From Saprospiraceae bacterium (GTDB taxonomy: Bacteria; Bacteroidota; Bacteroidia; Chitinophagales; Saprospiraceae): DNA of 64,000 bases. Numbering within the stretch: the first letter of the stretch is position 1; each line of letters begins with the position of its first letter. Below, one piece after another: positions 37,258 to 46,988 of the stretch. Position numbers and translations under genes: made by a program. The stretch is from assembly GCA_016714895.1 (NCBI GenBank), contig JADKBV010000005.1, positions 1-64,000 of the forward strand, read 5' to 3'. The notes under the pieces are model-generated. The model ran no database searches. It was given only the letters and a program-made list of their open reading frames with translations, and had not been told where the DNA came from.

Positions 37258-37472
37258 TATTGTCGAACCTGATCATTTTTATGCTACGCATTGACCGTTC
37301 ATACCCATCCCCGCCCTTCCCTCAGGATGGAAGGGTTACGCACAGGGTCTGGGTTTTTTGCGTTATATTTTGAGATTTTATGGTTATCTTGGATAGGGGC
37401 GTTAGCCCTGTTATCTTAGTAGAACAATCAAAAAACGATAATTTGAGGGGCGTTAGCCCTGCGTTCTTAGAA
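37258..37472. repeat. Intergenic cassette III, copy 2
   Basis: Second copy of 32877-33115. Here it lies immediately before cassette I, while in the first region it follows cassettes I and II, so the cassettes are shuffled as units. Confidence 0.8.
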
Positions 37473-37500
37473 TGGAGAAGGCTTTAGGTATTAGGCCGCT

Positions 37501-37671
37501 TTGTCGAACCTTGTGGTTATTGCAGGTTCCGATACCGCTTTAGCTGTATCGGAATGACATGTCTTTTTCGTTTTGGGAGAGAGGGGCGGCGAAGCCGCCC
37601 CTCTCTCTATCCCCATTTAATTTTATGTCATTCCGACAAAGCCATAGGCTTTGTCGGAATCTCTCTCTTAC
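37501..37671. repeat. Intergenic cassette I, copy 2: three hairpins with a compensatory change
   Basis: Stems at 37527-37554, 37579-37605 and 37630-37660. In the third stem both arms differ from copy 1 at the same paired position (C-G becomes A-T: CGACCAAG/CTTGGTCG versus CGACAAAG/CTTTGTCG), so pairing is kept. In the first stem one arm has a single unpaired change. Confidence 0.85.
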
Positions 37672-37891
37672 AATCAGGTGTCAACGGTATGCATAGATTG
37701 AGAAAGTTTCGCCCTTGAGATTGTCGTGCTATCTTGCGAAGCATCGATGTAAATCGACAAATCAAACAAATATAACAAATCCAACAATTCAAACATAAAT
37801 TCCGGTTCATTTTCTCTGTTTTACCCCAACTGAATGGGAGCCAGAGAAAATGGAATACCGTAATGAAATTTCAGTAGTTTTGGCAATCCGA
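37672..37891. other. Non-coding stretch
   Basis: No gene is seen. The segment contains 'ACAAATCCAACAA'-type A/C-rich tracts like those after 37980, and 'GCCAGAGAAAATGG' near 37840. Confidence 0.4.
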
Positions 37892-37949
37892 GGCCAGCTT
37901 CGTCCAGGGCTCCCTATAGGGTCGGGGTAAAACCCGGACGAAGCTGGCC
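37892..37949. repeat. Long palindrome with nested stems
   Basis: GGCCAGCTTCGTCC (37892-37905) pairs perfectly with GGACGAAGCTGGCC (37936-37949). The 30-base loop holds two further dyads, CCCTATAGGG and GGGT...ACCC. 'GGGCTCCCT..AGGGTC' also occurs near 32852, linking it to the other repeat region. Confidence 0.75.
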
Positions 37950-38066
37950 GGTATTGTCGACCCATCGTGCGCCGCGTCGATACAGATCGACAATTCTAAC
38001 AAATCCAACAAATACAACAACAGTACAATTATCCTCCAAAATACACAAAAATCTCCCGTAAGTTCG

Positions 38067-38074
38067 TAATTTTG
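38067..38074 (+). promoter_or_regulatory. -7 box candidate for the RidA-like gene
   Basis: TAATTTTG fits TAnnTTTG, 77 bases before the start at 38152. No TTG is present at the usual -33 distance, so support is partial. Confidence 0.3.
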
Positions 38075-38151
38075 CCTTTTTATAACCGGACTATCATCTT
38101 TTATTATATTGATGATATCCTGATCCGGGTCACACATCAAAATACGGATGG

Positions 38152-38532
38152 ATGAAAACAAAATTGAGCTCCAGCGCGGTTTGGGAAGATATAGTAGGCT
38201 ATTCCCGCGCCATAAAAGTCGGTAATGTCATCGAAATAGCAGGCACAGCCTCTGTCAAAAACGGTGAAGTCATCCATACCCATGATCCGTATTTACAAGC
38301 AGGATATATCTTAAATATCATTGAAAATGCCTTAAAACAACTTGATGCCAGATTGGATGATGTGATCAGAACAAGGATTTATCTGCGCAATGTCGACGAC
38401 TGGCAACAGGTGGCCAAAGCTCATAAAGAATATTTTGGCAAAATCAAACCCGTTTGTACTATGGTAGCCGTCTCAAGTATGATCAATCCCGATATTCTCG
38501 TAGAGATTGAAGCAACGGCTTTTCTCACTTAA
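38152..38532 (+). CDS. RidA/YjgF/UK114-family protein
   Basis: 126 residues, the usual length of the family. Landmarks: IEIAGTASVKNGEV (strand 2-3), 'ENALKQLDARLDDVIRTRIYL' (helix and strand), and the terminal IEATAF. RidA proteins hydrolyse reactive enamine/imine intermediates of PLP enzymes. By eye, the catalytic Arg of the RidA subgroup (in 'ARLP' of E. coli RidA) is replaced here (SSMINPD), so this is probably another Rid subgroup whose activity is not predictable. Followed 11 bases later by queE, likely co-transcribed. Confidence 0.85.
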   Translation: MKTKLSSSAVWEDIVGYSRAIKVGNVIEIAGTASVKNGEVIHTHDPYLQAGYILNIIENALKQLDARLDDVIRTRIYLRNVDDWQQVAKAHKEYFGKIKPVCTMVAVSSMINPDILVEIEATAFLT

Positions 38533-38543
38533 AATTTTTATTT

Positions 38544-39173
38544 TTGTACAAGATCAAAGAAATATATTATACCATCCAGGGAGAAGGATTTCATACCGGA
38601 AGACCTGCGGTTTTTTGTCGTTTTTCAGGTTGTAACCTCTGGTCAGGTCTCGAAAAAGACCGTGATAAAGCCGTATGCCGCTTTTGTGATACCGATTTTT
38701 GGGGCATGGATGGCAAAAACGGCGGTAAATACGACAAACAGGCTCTGACAGACATGATATTGTCGCTCTGGCCGACATCAGAAAACAAAAATGTTTTTGT
38801 AGTCTGTACCGGTGGAGAACCGGCACTTCAGATAGACGACGAACTCATATCCTGTTTTCACGAACATGGTATCGAAATGGCTATAGAAACCAACGGCACG
38901 GTAGACCTGCCACAAGGTATCGATTGGGTTTGTGTCAGCCCCAAAGCGGATACAGAGATCATTGTCACCAAAGGAAATGAAATCAAACTGGTTTTTCCCC
39001 AACCGGAAAATACACCTGCACAATACGAATCACTGAATTTTGACCATTTTTATCTGCAACCTTTGGATGATGAAAATCAATTACAACACATCAGGGATTG
39101 TGTCAACTATTGTCTCAATCACCCAAAGTGGAAACTAAGCCTTCAGACCCATAAGTTTATCGGTATCGATTGA
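38544..39173 (+). CDS. queE: 7-carboxy-7-deazaguanine synthase (radical SAM)
   Basis: Converts 6-carboxy-tetrahydropterin to 7-carboxy-7-deazaguanine in queuosine synthesis. The cluster-binding cysteines are Cys30, Cys45 and Cys48, a CX14CX2C variant typical of one QueE class. 'YTIQGEGFHTGRPAVFCR' (9-26) and CTGGEP are family hallmarks. The start is TTG at 38544, chosen because no in-frame ATG lies between the preceding stop and the conserved IKEIYYTIQGEG. Length 209 is usual. No other queuosine gene is in the window. Confidence 0.93.
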   Translation: MYKIKEIYYTIQGEGFHTGRPAVFCRFSGCNLWSGLEKDRDKAVCRFCDTDFWGMDGKNGGKYDKQALTDMILSLWPTSENKNVFVVCTGGEPALQIDDELISCFHEHGIEMAIETNGTVDLPQGIDWVCVSPKADTEIIVTKGNEIKLVFPQPENTPAQYESLNFDHFYLQPLDDENQLQHIRDCVNYCLNHPKWKLSLQTHKFIGID

Positions 39174-39242
39174 TTTTTTACAGGAAAATCGGTAGGGCAA
39201 AAAAAATGTTTTCTCAGAAAAAAATTTTGTCACCCTATTGGT

Positions 39243-40043
39243 TTATTTTCCCAATTCCACCGCTCTTTTGAAGGCAGCAGTGGCTCCGTCGATGATGATC
39301 TGATCCAATTTGTTTTGCTGAAAAGTCTGAATAGCCGCTTCCGTGGTGCCCCCTTTGGAAGCCACTTTCTGAATCCATTCCGAACAGGAAAAGTTGCCTT
39401 GTTGGTAGAGTTGCAGCGCTCCGAAAAAGGTTTGTTTGACCAATAATTCTGCCTCAGCAGTGGCAATGCCCATTTCCATGGCGGCTTTGATCATGGATTC
39501 CATAAAATAATAAATGTAGGCAGGACCTGATCCTGAAATGGCCGTAACCACATCAATCTGTGTTTCGGTGCGCACATTGAGGGTTTTTCCCGTCGTTTGC
39601 AGGAAATTCTGAATCCATTGTTCTTCAAATCGGCTGACTTCATCCGTTGCTGTAAATGCCGTCATTCCCGATCCGATCTGAGCGGGAAGGTTGGGCATGG
39701 CCCTTATGATTTTATTGACTTCCAGACCTTTTCGGATGGTTTGAATGGTGATGCCTGCCATGATACTCAAAAAAACCTGGCTGGCGTCGACGTAGGGTTT
39801 GATTTTAGAAAATAAAGAGGTGGCATCCTGAGGTTTTACCGCAAGAATGACCAATTCGGCTTCCGGTATTTTAGTATAATCCGTGATGATCTGAGCCAAT
39901 CCAAGCCGGGCTAGATTTTCGATCCGGTCGTCCTTGTCTTTTTCGAGGATCATCAATTGTTCGGCATTAACGACATGTGAATTGATGAAAGAACGGGCAT
40001 AAGTCAGTCCCATATTTCCTCCGCCTATGATTAATATTTTCAT
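39243..40043 (-). CDS. proC: Pyrroline-5-carboxylate reductase
   Basis: Catalyses the last step of proline synthesis, reduction of 1-pyrroline-5-carboxylate with NAD(P)H. 266 residues with a Rossmann motif at the N-terminus (GGGNMG, residues 7-12), 'ILAVKPQ', 'RAMPNLPA', and the C-terminal signature ISGSGPAYIYYFMESM ... VASKGGTTEAAI. Divergent from ffh with 150 bases between them; convergent with queE with about 70 bases between stops. Confidence 0.96.
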   Translation of the reverse strand: MKILIIGGGNMGLTYARSFINSHVVNAEQLMILEKDKDDRIENLARLGLAQIITDYTKIPEAELVILAVKPQDATSLFSKIKPYVDASQVFLSIMAGITIQTIRKGLEVNKIIRAMPNLPAQIGSGMTAFTATDEVSRFEEQWIQNFLQTTGKTLNVRTETQIDVVTAISGSGPAYIYYFMESMIKAAMEMGIATAEAELLVKQTFFGALQLYQQGNFSCSEWIQKVASKGGTTEAAIQTFQQNKLDQIIIDGATAAFKRAVELGK

Positions 40044-40139
40044 GATTAAGTGTATCCTGATGAGATAACAAATGTATGATTATGCCTTCAAATCCGTCGG
40101 AATTTGTGTTACATTCACATTTCATTAAGCTATCCCTTT

Positions 40140-40166
40140 TTGAATATCATTTTTTATGTATCTTTG
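40140..40166 (+). promoter_or_regulatory. Promoter of ffh
   Basis: TTG at 40140-40142, a 16-base spacer, and TATCTTTG at 40159-40166, a match to the Bacteroidota TTG / TAnnTTTG pattern. Transcription would start about 20 bases before the ATG at 40194. Confidence 0.6.
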
Positions 40167-40193
40167 CCATCCAAATTTTAAGCAAGTTCCTAT

Positions 40194-41534
40194 ATGTTCG
40201 AAAGTTTAAGTGAAAAACTGGATTATGCGTTTAAAAGTCTGAAAGGAGACACCAGACTTACAGAGTTAAACATTGCCAATTCGGTCAAAGAAATCAGAAG
40301 GGCGCTCGTAGCAGCGGATGTCAACTATAAAATCGCCAAAGAATTTACCGATAAGATCAAAGATAAAGCGCTCGGAAAGGAAAATGTACTTTCTGCCGTA
40401 AAGCCGGGTGATGTTATGGTCAAAATCGTGCTTGACGAAATGGTCGAGCTCATGGGAGGTCAGGCTGCCGGTATCAACATCAAAGGCAATCCGGGCATTA
40501 TCCTGATTTCGGGTTTACAAGGTTCGGGTAAAACCACCTTTACAGGTAAACTGGCAAAATTCCTTTCGGAAAAGAAGTCCAAAAAACCTTTGTTGGTTGC
40601 CTGTGACGTGTATCGTCCTGCCGCCGTAGATCAGTTGTCCGTACTGGCAGAACAAATCGGTGTGGCGATTTACAAAGAGGTAGAAAACAAAAATCCGGTA
40701 AGTATTGCCCAAAATGCCATACAATACGCAAAATCTCACAGTCACGATCTGGTGATTATCGATACCGCCGGTCGTACTGCGGTCGATGAGGATATGATGA
40801 CCGAGATTGAAAATATCAAAAATGCCATTCAGCCTAGTGAAACTCTTTTTGTTGTCGACTCGATGACGGGACAGGATGCTGTCAATACGGCCATGGTTTT
40901 TAATGAAAGAATCAATTTTGACGGAGTCGTTCTGACCAAACTGGATGGAGATACCAGAGGGGGAGCGGCTCTATCTATCAAATATGCTGTCGGAAAACCG
41001 ATCAAATTTATCAGTTCCGGCGAAAAAATGGATACCCTCGATGTTTTTTATCCGGAAAGGATGGCACAGCGAATCCTCGGCATGGGTGATATCGTTTCAT
41101 TGGTTGAAAAAGCTCAGGAACAGTTTGACGAAAAAGAAGCCGAACGCCTTGAGAAAAAAATCAAAAAAAATAAATTCGATTTTAATGACTTTCTCGGTCA
41201 GATGAATCAGATTAAAAAAATGGGCGACCTGAAATCTTTGATGGGCATGATACCCGGAATGGCCAAACTGACCAAGGATATCAATATCGATGAAAAAGCT
41301 TTTTCACGGATTGAAGCCATCATTCACTCGATGACACCCAAAGAAAGAGCCAATCCGGAACTGCTCAACATGAACCGTAAAAAAAGAATAGCCCTGGGTT
41401 CAGGCAAAAATATTCACGAAGTCAATATGTTTATCAAACAATTTGACCAAATGAAAAATATGATGCACATGATGAGCAAAGGCAAAGGTATGGACAAACT
41501 TATGGGCGGTATGCCAAAAATGCCCCGAAGGTAA
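40194..41534 (+). CDS. ffh: Signal recognition particle GTPase
   Basis: Binds signal sequences of nascent membrane proteins together with 4.5S RNA and docks to FtsY. 446 residues: N domain (1-90), G domain with GLQGSGKTT (107-115), DTAGR and TKLDGDTRGG, then the Met-rich M domain (about 300-446, ending MMHMMSKGKGMDKLMGGM). Full length and uninterrupted. The next gene starts 35 bases downstream. Confidence 0.97.
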   Translation: MFESLSEKLDYAFKSLKGDTRLTELNIANSVKEIRRALVAADVNYKIAKEFTDKIKDKALGKENVLSAVKPGDVMVKIVLDEMVELMGGQAAGINIKGNPGIILISGLQGSGKTTFTGKLAKFLSEKKSKKPLLVACDVYRPAAVDQLSVLAEQIGVAIYKEVENKNPVSIAQNAIQYAKSHSHDLVIIDTAGRTAVDEDMMTEIENIKNAIQPSETLFVVDSMTGQDAVNTAMVFNERINFDGVVLTKLDGDTRGGAALSIKYAVGKPIKFISSGEKMDTLDVFYPERMAQRILGMGDIVSLVEKAQEQFDEKEAERLEKKIKKNKFDFNDFLGQMNQIKKMGDLKSLMGMIPGMAKLTKDINIDEKAFSRIEAIIHSMTPKERANPELLNMNRKKRIALGSGKNIHEVNMFIKQFDQMKNMMHMMSKGKGMDKLMGGMPKMPRR

Positions 41535-41569
41535 TATTATTCAACCCATTCAGATAAAACAAACATTTC

Positions 41570-43673
41570 ATGAAAGTAAGTAAAATTTTGAGTATGAGCA
41601 TAGCCTGCCTGCTTACTGTATCTGCTGTAGGTCAGCAGAATCCGTTAATGGAAGCTTATAATACACCTTTTAATACTGTTCCTTTTGACAAAGTCAAGGT
41701 GGAACATTTTATGCCTGCCATCGAAGATGCCATGGTCAAAGGTAAGGCAGATATTGAAGCCATTGTAAGCAATAAAGCCAAACCTGACTTTAAAAATACC
41801 ATCGTGGCCCTCGAACATGCAGGTGAAGATGTAGGCAGGGTTTCAAAAGTGTTGTTCAACCTCAACTCTATGGAGACAACACCGGAAATTCAAAAAACCG
41901 TTCAGATGGTATCCGCCAAACTGACAGATTACAGAAATGATATATCTTTGAATCCTGTTCTGTTTGACAAAGTTAAAAAAGTATATGATGTCAGAGAAAG
42001 CCTGAATCTGAACACAGAAGATGCTATGTTGCTCGAAAAAACATACAAAGGTTTTGTCAGAAATGGTGCCTTACTTTCAGAAGACAAAAAAAATGTTTTG
42101 AGAGAAATCAATAAAACATTGTCTGAAAGAGGTCTTCGTTTTGGTGAAAATGTTCTCAAAGAAACCAATGGATTTGCCAAATATATTGAAAATGAAGAGG
42201 AATTAAAAGGACTTCCCGAATTTGCCCTGACAGCAGCTAAAGAAGCAGCCCAAAAAAGAGTGCAAAGAAGGTTGGAAATTTACGATTCAGGCACCAAGTT
42301 ATGGTCCGGTCATGCAATACGCCGACAATCGTGAATTGCGAAAAGAAATGTTTTTTGCTTTTAATACAAGAGCTTATAAAGAAAATGAATTTAACAATAC
42401 CCAGATCATCAAAGATCTCGCAAAACTGAGGTACGAAAAGGCCGTTTTGTTGGGTTACAATACCTGGGCTGATTATATCCTTGAAGAAAGAATGGCCAAT
42501 ACAAAACAAATAGTTATGGACTTTCTCGATAATCTCAAAGATAGTGCCATACCGGTAGCAAAAGCTGAAATCGAAGAAGTGACCGCTTACGCCAAAAAGA
42601 ACGGATTCGAAGGAGAACAGTTGGAAAGATGGGACTTTTCTTATTATGCTGAAAAGTTGAAAAAAGAAAAATTTGCCATCAATGATGAAGTATTAAAACC
42701 TTACTTCAGCCTTGAGAATACCATCGACGGATTGTTTAAATTGTGTACCGATCTTTGGGGTATTACTTTCAAAAAAAATGAAGAAATTCCGACATGGCAC
42801 GAAGATGTTATGGTATATGAAGTGTATGACAAAGATGGTTCTTTACTGGCGATTTGGTATGGTGATTATTTTCCGAGACCGGGCAAAAGAGCCGGTGCAT
42901 GGAATAATACGTTAAGAGACCAGTGGATGGAAGGCACCGAAGATGTCAGACCTCATGTGGTCAACGTTTGTAATTTTTCAAAACCTACAGCTGACAAACC
43001 TGCTTTGCTTACATTCGGAGAGGTTGAAACCTTATATCACGAATTTGGACATGCACTCCACAATATCTTTGCAAAAGGAAATTACAGCAGGCTTACAGGC
43101 ACCAGTGTTGCCTGGGATTTTGTAGAATTGCCAAGTCAGCTGATGGAAAATTTTGTCAGTGAACCTAAGGTCCTGGCTACCTTTGCAAAACATTACGAAA
43201 CCGGCGAAGTTATTCCTCAGGAACTGGTCAACAAAATTAATGAAAGTTCGACCTTCCTTTCAGGTTTGGCAACGATGCGCCAGTTAGCATTTGGCTACCT
43301 CGATATGACTTGGCATGGCAATAATCCGGAAGGGTATTCAGTAGAAGGTGTGGAAGAAAAATCAGATGTAACGAGAAATTTTTATCCTGAGGTGGATGGT
43401 ATTTCAATCAGTGCATCGTTTTCCCATATTTTTGCCGGAGGTTATTCAGCCGGATACTACAGCTACAAATGGTCTGAAGTTTTAGATGCCGATGCTTATG
43501 CCATGTTTAAACAAAATGGGGTAGTCAATAAAGCCGTAGCACAACACTTCAGAGACCATATCCTTTCCAAAGGAGGTACACAACACCCAATGGAACTTTT
43601 TAAAAATTTCAGAGGGAGAGAACCAAAACCTGAAGCCATGCTGGTAAGGTCAGGTTTATTAAAAATGCCTTAA
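41570..43673 (+). CDS. M3-family zinc metallopeptidase (peptidyl-dipeptidase Dcp/oligopeptidase type), one frameshift
   Basis: About 700 residues. A signal peptide (ILSMSIACLLTVSAVGQ) suggests a periplasmic enzyme. Zinc motif HEFGH (about residue 490) and the third ligand Glu in 'VELPSQLMENF' are present, as is the M3 stretch 'APSY.PVMQYADNRELR'. The frame slips in the run of six A at 42252-42257. Removing one A gives AQKECKEGWKFTIQAPSYG, the expected family sequence, so the gene is probably intact in the organism. Such enzymes trim short peptides, from protein turnover or uptake. Followed 12 bases later by mazG. Confidence 0.88.
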
Positions 43674-43685
43674 AATTTACTTTAA

Positions 43686-44504
43686 ATGAATATTGAAGCC
43701 ATCCTGGAAGATCTCAGAAAAAGGCCTTCTGAACCTGACAAAACTGAGGCCTTCCGGGTTTTGCTTCACATCATGGACGATCTCAGAGACAAATGCCCCT
43801 GGGACAAAAAACAAACGTTTCTCAGTCTTCGCAACCTGACGATCGAAGAAATGTACGAGTTGGCGGACGCTTTGCTCGAAAACAATCATGAAGATATCAA
43901 AGAAGAGATCGGAGATATCATGCTGCACATGATTTTTTATGCCAAAATTGCAGATGAAGAAGGCAAGTTTACCATTACCGATGCTTTATTGTCCATCTGC
44001 CGTAAACTGATACACAGACATCCCCATATTTATGGTGACACTACGGTAAAGGATGAGGAAGAAGTCAAAAAAAACTGGGAACAATTAAAACTTTTGGAAG
44101 GTAAAACATCTGTTCTTCAGGGTGTGCCAAATGGTTTGCCGGCATTGGTCAAGTCTTATCGCATGCAGGAAAAAGTCGCTCAGGTTGGTTTTGAATGGGA
44201 TCACATCGATCAGGTTTGGGAAAAGGTGGAAGAAGAAATCGGAGAACTGAAAGAAGCAATCGCCGAAGGGAATAAGGAGCATATAGAACATGAATTCGGA
44301 GATATCCTTTTTGCTTTGGTCAATTATGCAAGATTTCTGAAGATTGATCCCGAAACAGCTTTGGAAAAAGTCAATAAACGTTTTAAATCCAGATTTCAAT
44401 ACATTGAAAATCATGCGACCGGGGCTCTGAGTGATATGACTCTGGAAGAAATGGATGTATTGTGGAATGAAGCAAAAGTGGTGGAAAAAAATCAAAAAAA
44501 ATAA
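43686..44504 (+). CDS. mazG: Nucleoside triphosphate pyrophosphohydrolase
   Basis: Hydrolyses (d)NTPs, including aberrant ones, to the monophosphate and PPi. 272 residues with two MazG domains: the first has CPWD and EEMYELADAL ... EEIGDIMLH; the second has VEEEIGELKEAI ... HEFGDILFALVN. The Glu/Asp helices bind magnesium. Starts 12 bases after the peptidase and is followed six bases later by the GH31 gene; the three may be one transcript. Confidence 0.94.
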   Translation: MNIEAILEDLRKRPSEPDKTEAFRVLLHIMDDLRDKCPWDKKQTFLSLRNLTIEEMYELADALLENNHEDIKEEIGDIMLHMIFYAKIADEEGKFTITDALLSICRKLIHRHPHIYGDTTVKDEEEVKKNWEQLKLLEGKTSVLQGVPNGLPALVKSYRMQEKVAQVGFEWDHIDQVWEKVEEEIGELKEAIAEGNKEHIEHEFGDILFALVNYARFLKIDPETALEKVNKRFKSRFQYIENHATGALSDMTLEEMDVLWNEAKVVEKNQKK

Positions 44505-44510
44505 GTTGGC

Positions 44511-46805
44511 ATGATGAAAATAATTGTACTCTTTTTTTTGTGTCTGACCCAAATCGGAATTTTTGCACAACCTCAGGGATTTTATTGCGAAGAAGTTCAT
44601 CCTTCCATCCGTAAGTTCACCTGGAACAGTAGTGATCCCGCTTTTCAACATCAGTACAGTGACGTTGTCCTCTTGAAGGAAAATCAGGAATGTATGGGTT
44701 GTATGGTCTCTGAAGATTCTGTTTTTATTCCGTCATTATCTTTGAAGATTAAAAAAAATGCGACCGAAAATGGTTTTCTGATTTCCCTCAATCCAAATGA
44801 AGAAATATATGGTGGTGGAGGAAGGGCCTTGCCGGTGTCCAGACGAGGGAAAGCTTTTCCACTGAGCAATAATCCCTGGTACGGATATGGGGTAGGAGCG
44901 GACCATCTGAATTTTTCAGTTCCTTTTTTTATTTCATCAGAAGGTTATGGTTTGTTTTTTGACAATCCATCCAAAGGATATGCCGATTTGGGCAAAAAGG
45001 ATTCCACAATGATAGAAGTTTCGTTCAGTGGTGGTAAGTTGAATGTTTATGTTATTGAAGGAAAAACCACGGAAGATATTTTGAAAAAATACCATGAGCT
45101 CACCGGAACGCAAGAAATGCCTCCCAAATGGGCTTTCGGCCTGTTTATGAGTCGGTTTGGGTATAGAAGTGAACAACAAGTCAAAGAAATAGCGTCAACG
45201 ATGGACAAAAAAGGGTTTCCTTATGATGCCATTATTTACGATTTGTTTTGGTTTGGAGACAGCATCAAATCCACGATGGGGAACCTGTCCTGGGTAAATA
45301 AAAAAGCGTGGCCCAATCCGGAAAAAATGATCCGTAATTTTGCCAAAAAGGACAAAAAAACCATCCTCATAACAGAGCCGTATGTGTTAAAAACTTCCTT
45401 GAATTTTGATGTTGCTTCACCGTATTTTGCCATCAATAAAATGGATCAACCCTATGAATTGACAGACTTTTACTTCGGAAACGGTGGATTGATAGACATC
45501 TTCAGACCGGAATCCCGTAGTTGGTTTTTATCAAAATATGACGAACAAATCAAAATGGGTGTTGCCGGTTGGTGGGGAGATTTGGGCGAGCCGGAAAGAC
45601 ACCCCGAAGATATGTTTCACACCCTGAACATTGAGGGAAAACCGGTCAACGTACCTTCAGGTCATGTCCACAATCTTTATGGTCATGAATGGACAAAAAT
45701 GTTGTACCAACATTACGCAAAAAATCATCCGCGTTATAAATTGTTTAGTCTCAACAGAGCCGGATTTGGTGGGTCACAACGATACGGGATTATCCCCTGG
45801 ACAGGAGACGTAAGCAGGTCATGGGATGGATTCAGAGCACAAATTCCTTTGCTGACCGGTATGGCTTTGAGTGGCATTCCTTATATTCATTCTGATGCGG
45901 GAGGATTTGCCTTAGGTGAAAAAGACCCGGAATTATACACGAGATGGTATCAGTTTTCCGTTTTTACACCGATTTTGCGGCCTCATGGTACAGCTGTATA
46001 TGATGTTGATCCGGGAGCAGTGAGCTATCCGAGCGAGCCGGCTTTGATAGGGGGAACATGGGAAGCCATTTTAAAAAAATATACTTTGTTGAGGTATGAA
46101 ATGTTACCTCATAATTATCATTTGGCATACCGGCAGTATAAATATGGAGAGCCTTTGATTTCTCCGATGGTTTATTATTTTCCTGAAGACAAAAATAGTG
46201 CAGGTTCGGTCGAACAGTATATGTGGGGAAAAGATATTTTGGTAGCTCCTGTCCTTGAAAAAAACCTAAAAAGGAAAAAACTATATTTACCGGAGGGAAT
46301 TAAGTGGTATGTTTTTCAATCAGGAAACTATAAAGGTAAATCCGGCGTATACACGGGATGGCAAGCCTGGAACGTGGAAGATTTTGATCTGCCGATATTT
46401 GTCAGAGAAGGTTCCTTTATCGTGTTACATGCCAAAAAAACAGGAAAGTCAACGAAAGACTTTGATGATGGAAATATAGAAATTCACTACTACTACAGTA
46501 ATCAAAATTCAACTTCCGAATGGTATGACGACGATGGTAATGACCGTTTGGCTTGTCAGGATGGATTATTTGATCTGATGGGTTTTTCTATGAAACATGA
46601 AGGTTTGACATCGCAAATAATGATTGATTACAAACATGTCTACAAGGGGAAATGGCGCGAAAAACGAAAAATAAGGCTTTTTGTGCACGGATTGCCGGAT
46701 GGAAAAAATATTATTCTAAAAGGTAAAACCTTAAAAAGAAACAAAAATGGTGCGTTTCACCTGACTCTTGAAAAGATTGAGTCATTAATTCTGGAGGTGA
46801 GGTAG
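44511..46805 (+). CDS. Exported glycoside hydrolase family 31 (alpha-glucosidase/xylosidase type)
   Basis: 764 residues with a signal peptide (IIVLFFLCLTQIGIFA-Q). N-terminal beta-sandwich (NPNEEIYGGGGRALP), then a TIM barrel with 'PPKWAFGLFMSRFGY'. The nucleophile is the Asp of WWGDLGEPE (about residue 357), and the acid/base is the Asp of TGDVSRSWDGF (about 432), followed by GIPYIHSDAGGF. The C-terminal beta domains are intact. The substrate (alpha-glucan or alpha-xyloside) cannot be told. There is no T9SS tail, so periplasmic location is likely. Start may be 44511 or 44514 (two Met codons). Confidence 0.92.
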   Translation: MMKIIVLFFLCLTQIGIFAQPQGFYCEEVHPSIRKFTWNSSDPAFQHQYSDVVLLKENQECMGCMVSEDSVFIPSLSLKIKKNATENGFLISLNPNEEIYGGGGRALPVSRRGKAFPLSNNPWYGYGVGADHLNFSVPFFISSEGYGLFFDNPSKGYADLGKKDSTMIEVSFSGGKLNVYVIEGKTTEDILKKYHELTGTQEMPPKWAFGLFMSRFGYRSEQQVKEIASTMDKKGFPYDAIIYDLFWFGDSIKSTMGNLSWVNKKAWPNPEKMIRNFAKKDKKTILITEPYVLKTSLNFDVASPYFAINKMDQPYELTDFYFGNGGLIDIFRPESRSWFLSKYDEQIKMGVAGWWGDLGEPERHPEDMFHTLNIEGKPVNVPSGHVHNLYGHEWTKMLYQHYAKNHPRYKLFSLNRAGFGGSQRYGIIPWTGDVSRSWDGFRAQIPLLTGMALSGIPYIHSDAGGFALGEKDPELYTRWYQFSVFTPILRPHGTAVYDVDPGAVSYPSEPALIGGTWEAILKKYTLLRYEMLPHNYHLAYRQYKYGEPLISPMVYYFPEDKNSAGSVEQYMWGKDILVAPVLEKNLKRKKLYLPEGIKWYVFQSGNYKGKSGVYTGWQAWNVEDFDLPIFVREGSFIVLHAKKTGKSTKDFDDGNIEIHYYYSNQNSTSEWYDDDGNDRLACQDGLFDLMGFSMKHEGLTSQIMIDYKHVYKGKWREKRKIRLFVHGLPDGKNIILKGKTLKRNKNGAFHLTLEKIESLILEVR

Positions 46806-46970
46806 TTGTAGTTTAATAAAATTTAATACAATTTTATAAATTTTATCTTATTTGATAAACAGATTCATGATTTTGAGGTTTTGATTCGTTTGTTTATCCA
46901 AGACAAATTATTTAAAAAATCCTGAAATTATAGTATGTATAGTAGATTTAATTCTACCTTAGCCATTTGA
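46806..46970. other. Short AT-rich intergenic region
   Basis: Non-coding. No clear hairpin with a T-tract was found; the following subtilase gene presumably has its promoter here but no box is convincing. Confidence 0.4.
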
Positions 46971-46988
46971 ATGATAAAAGAAATATTT

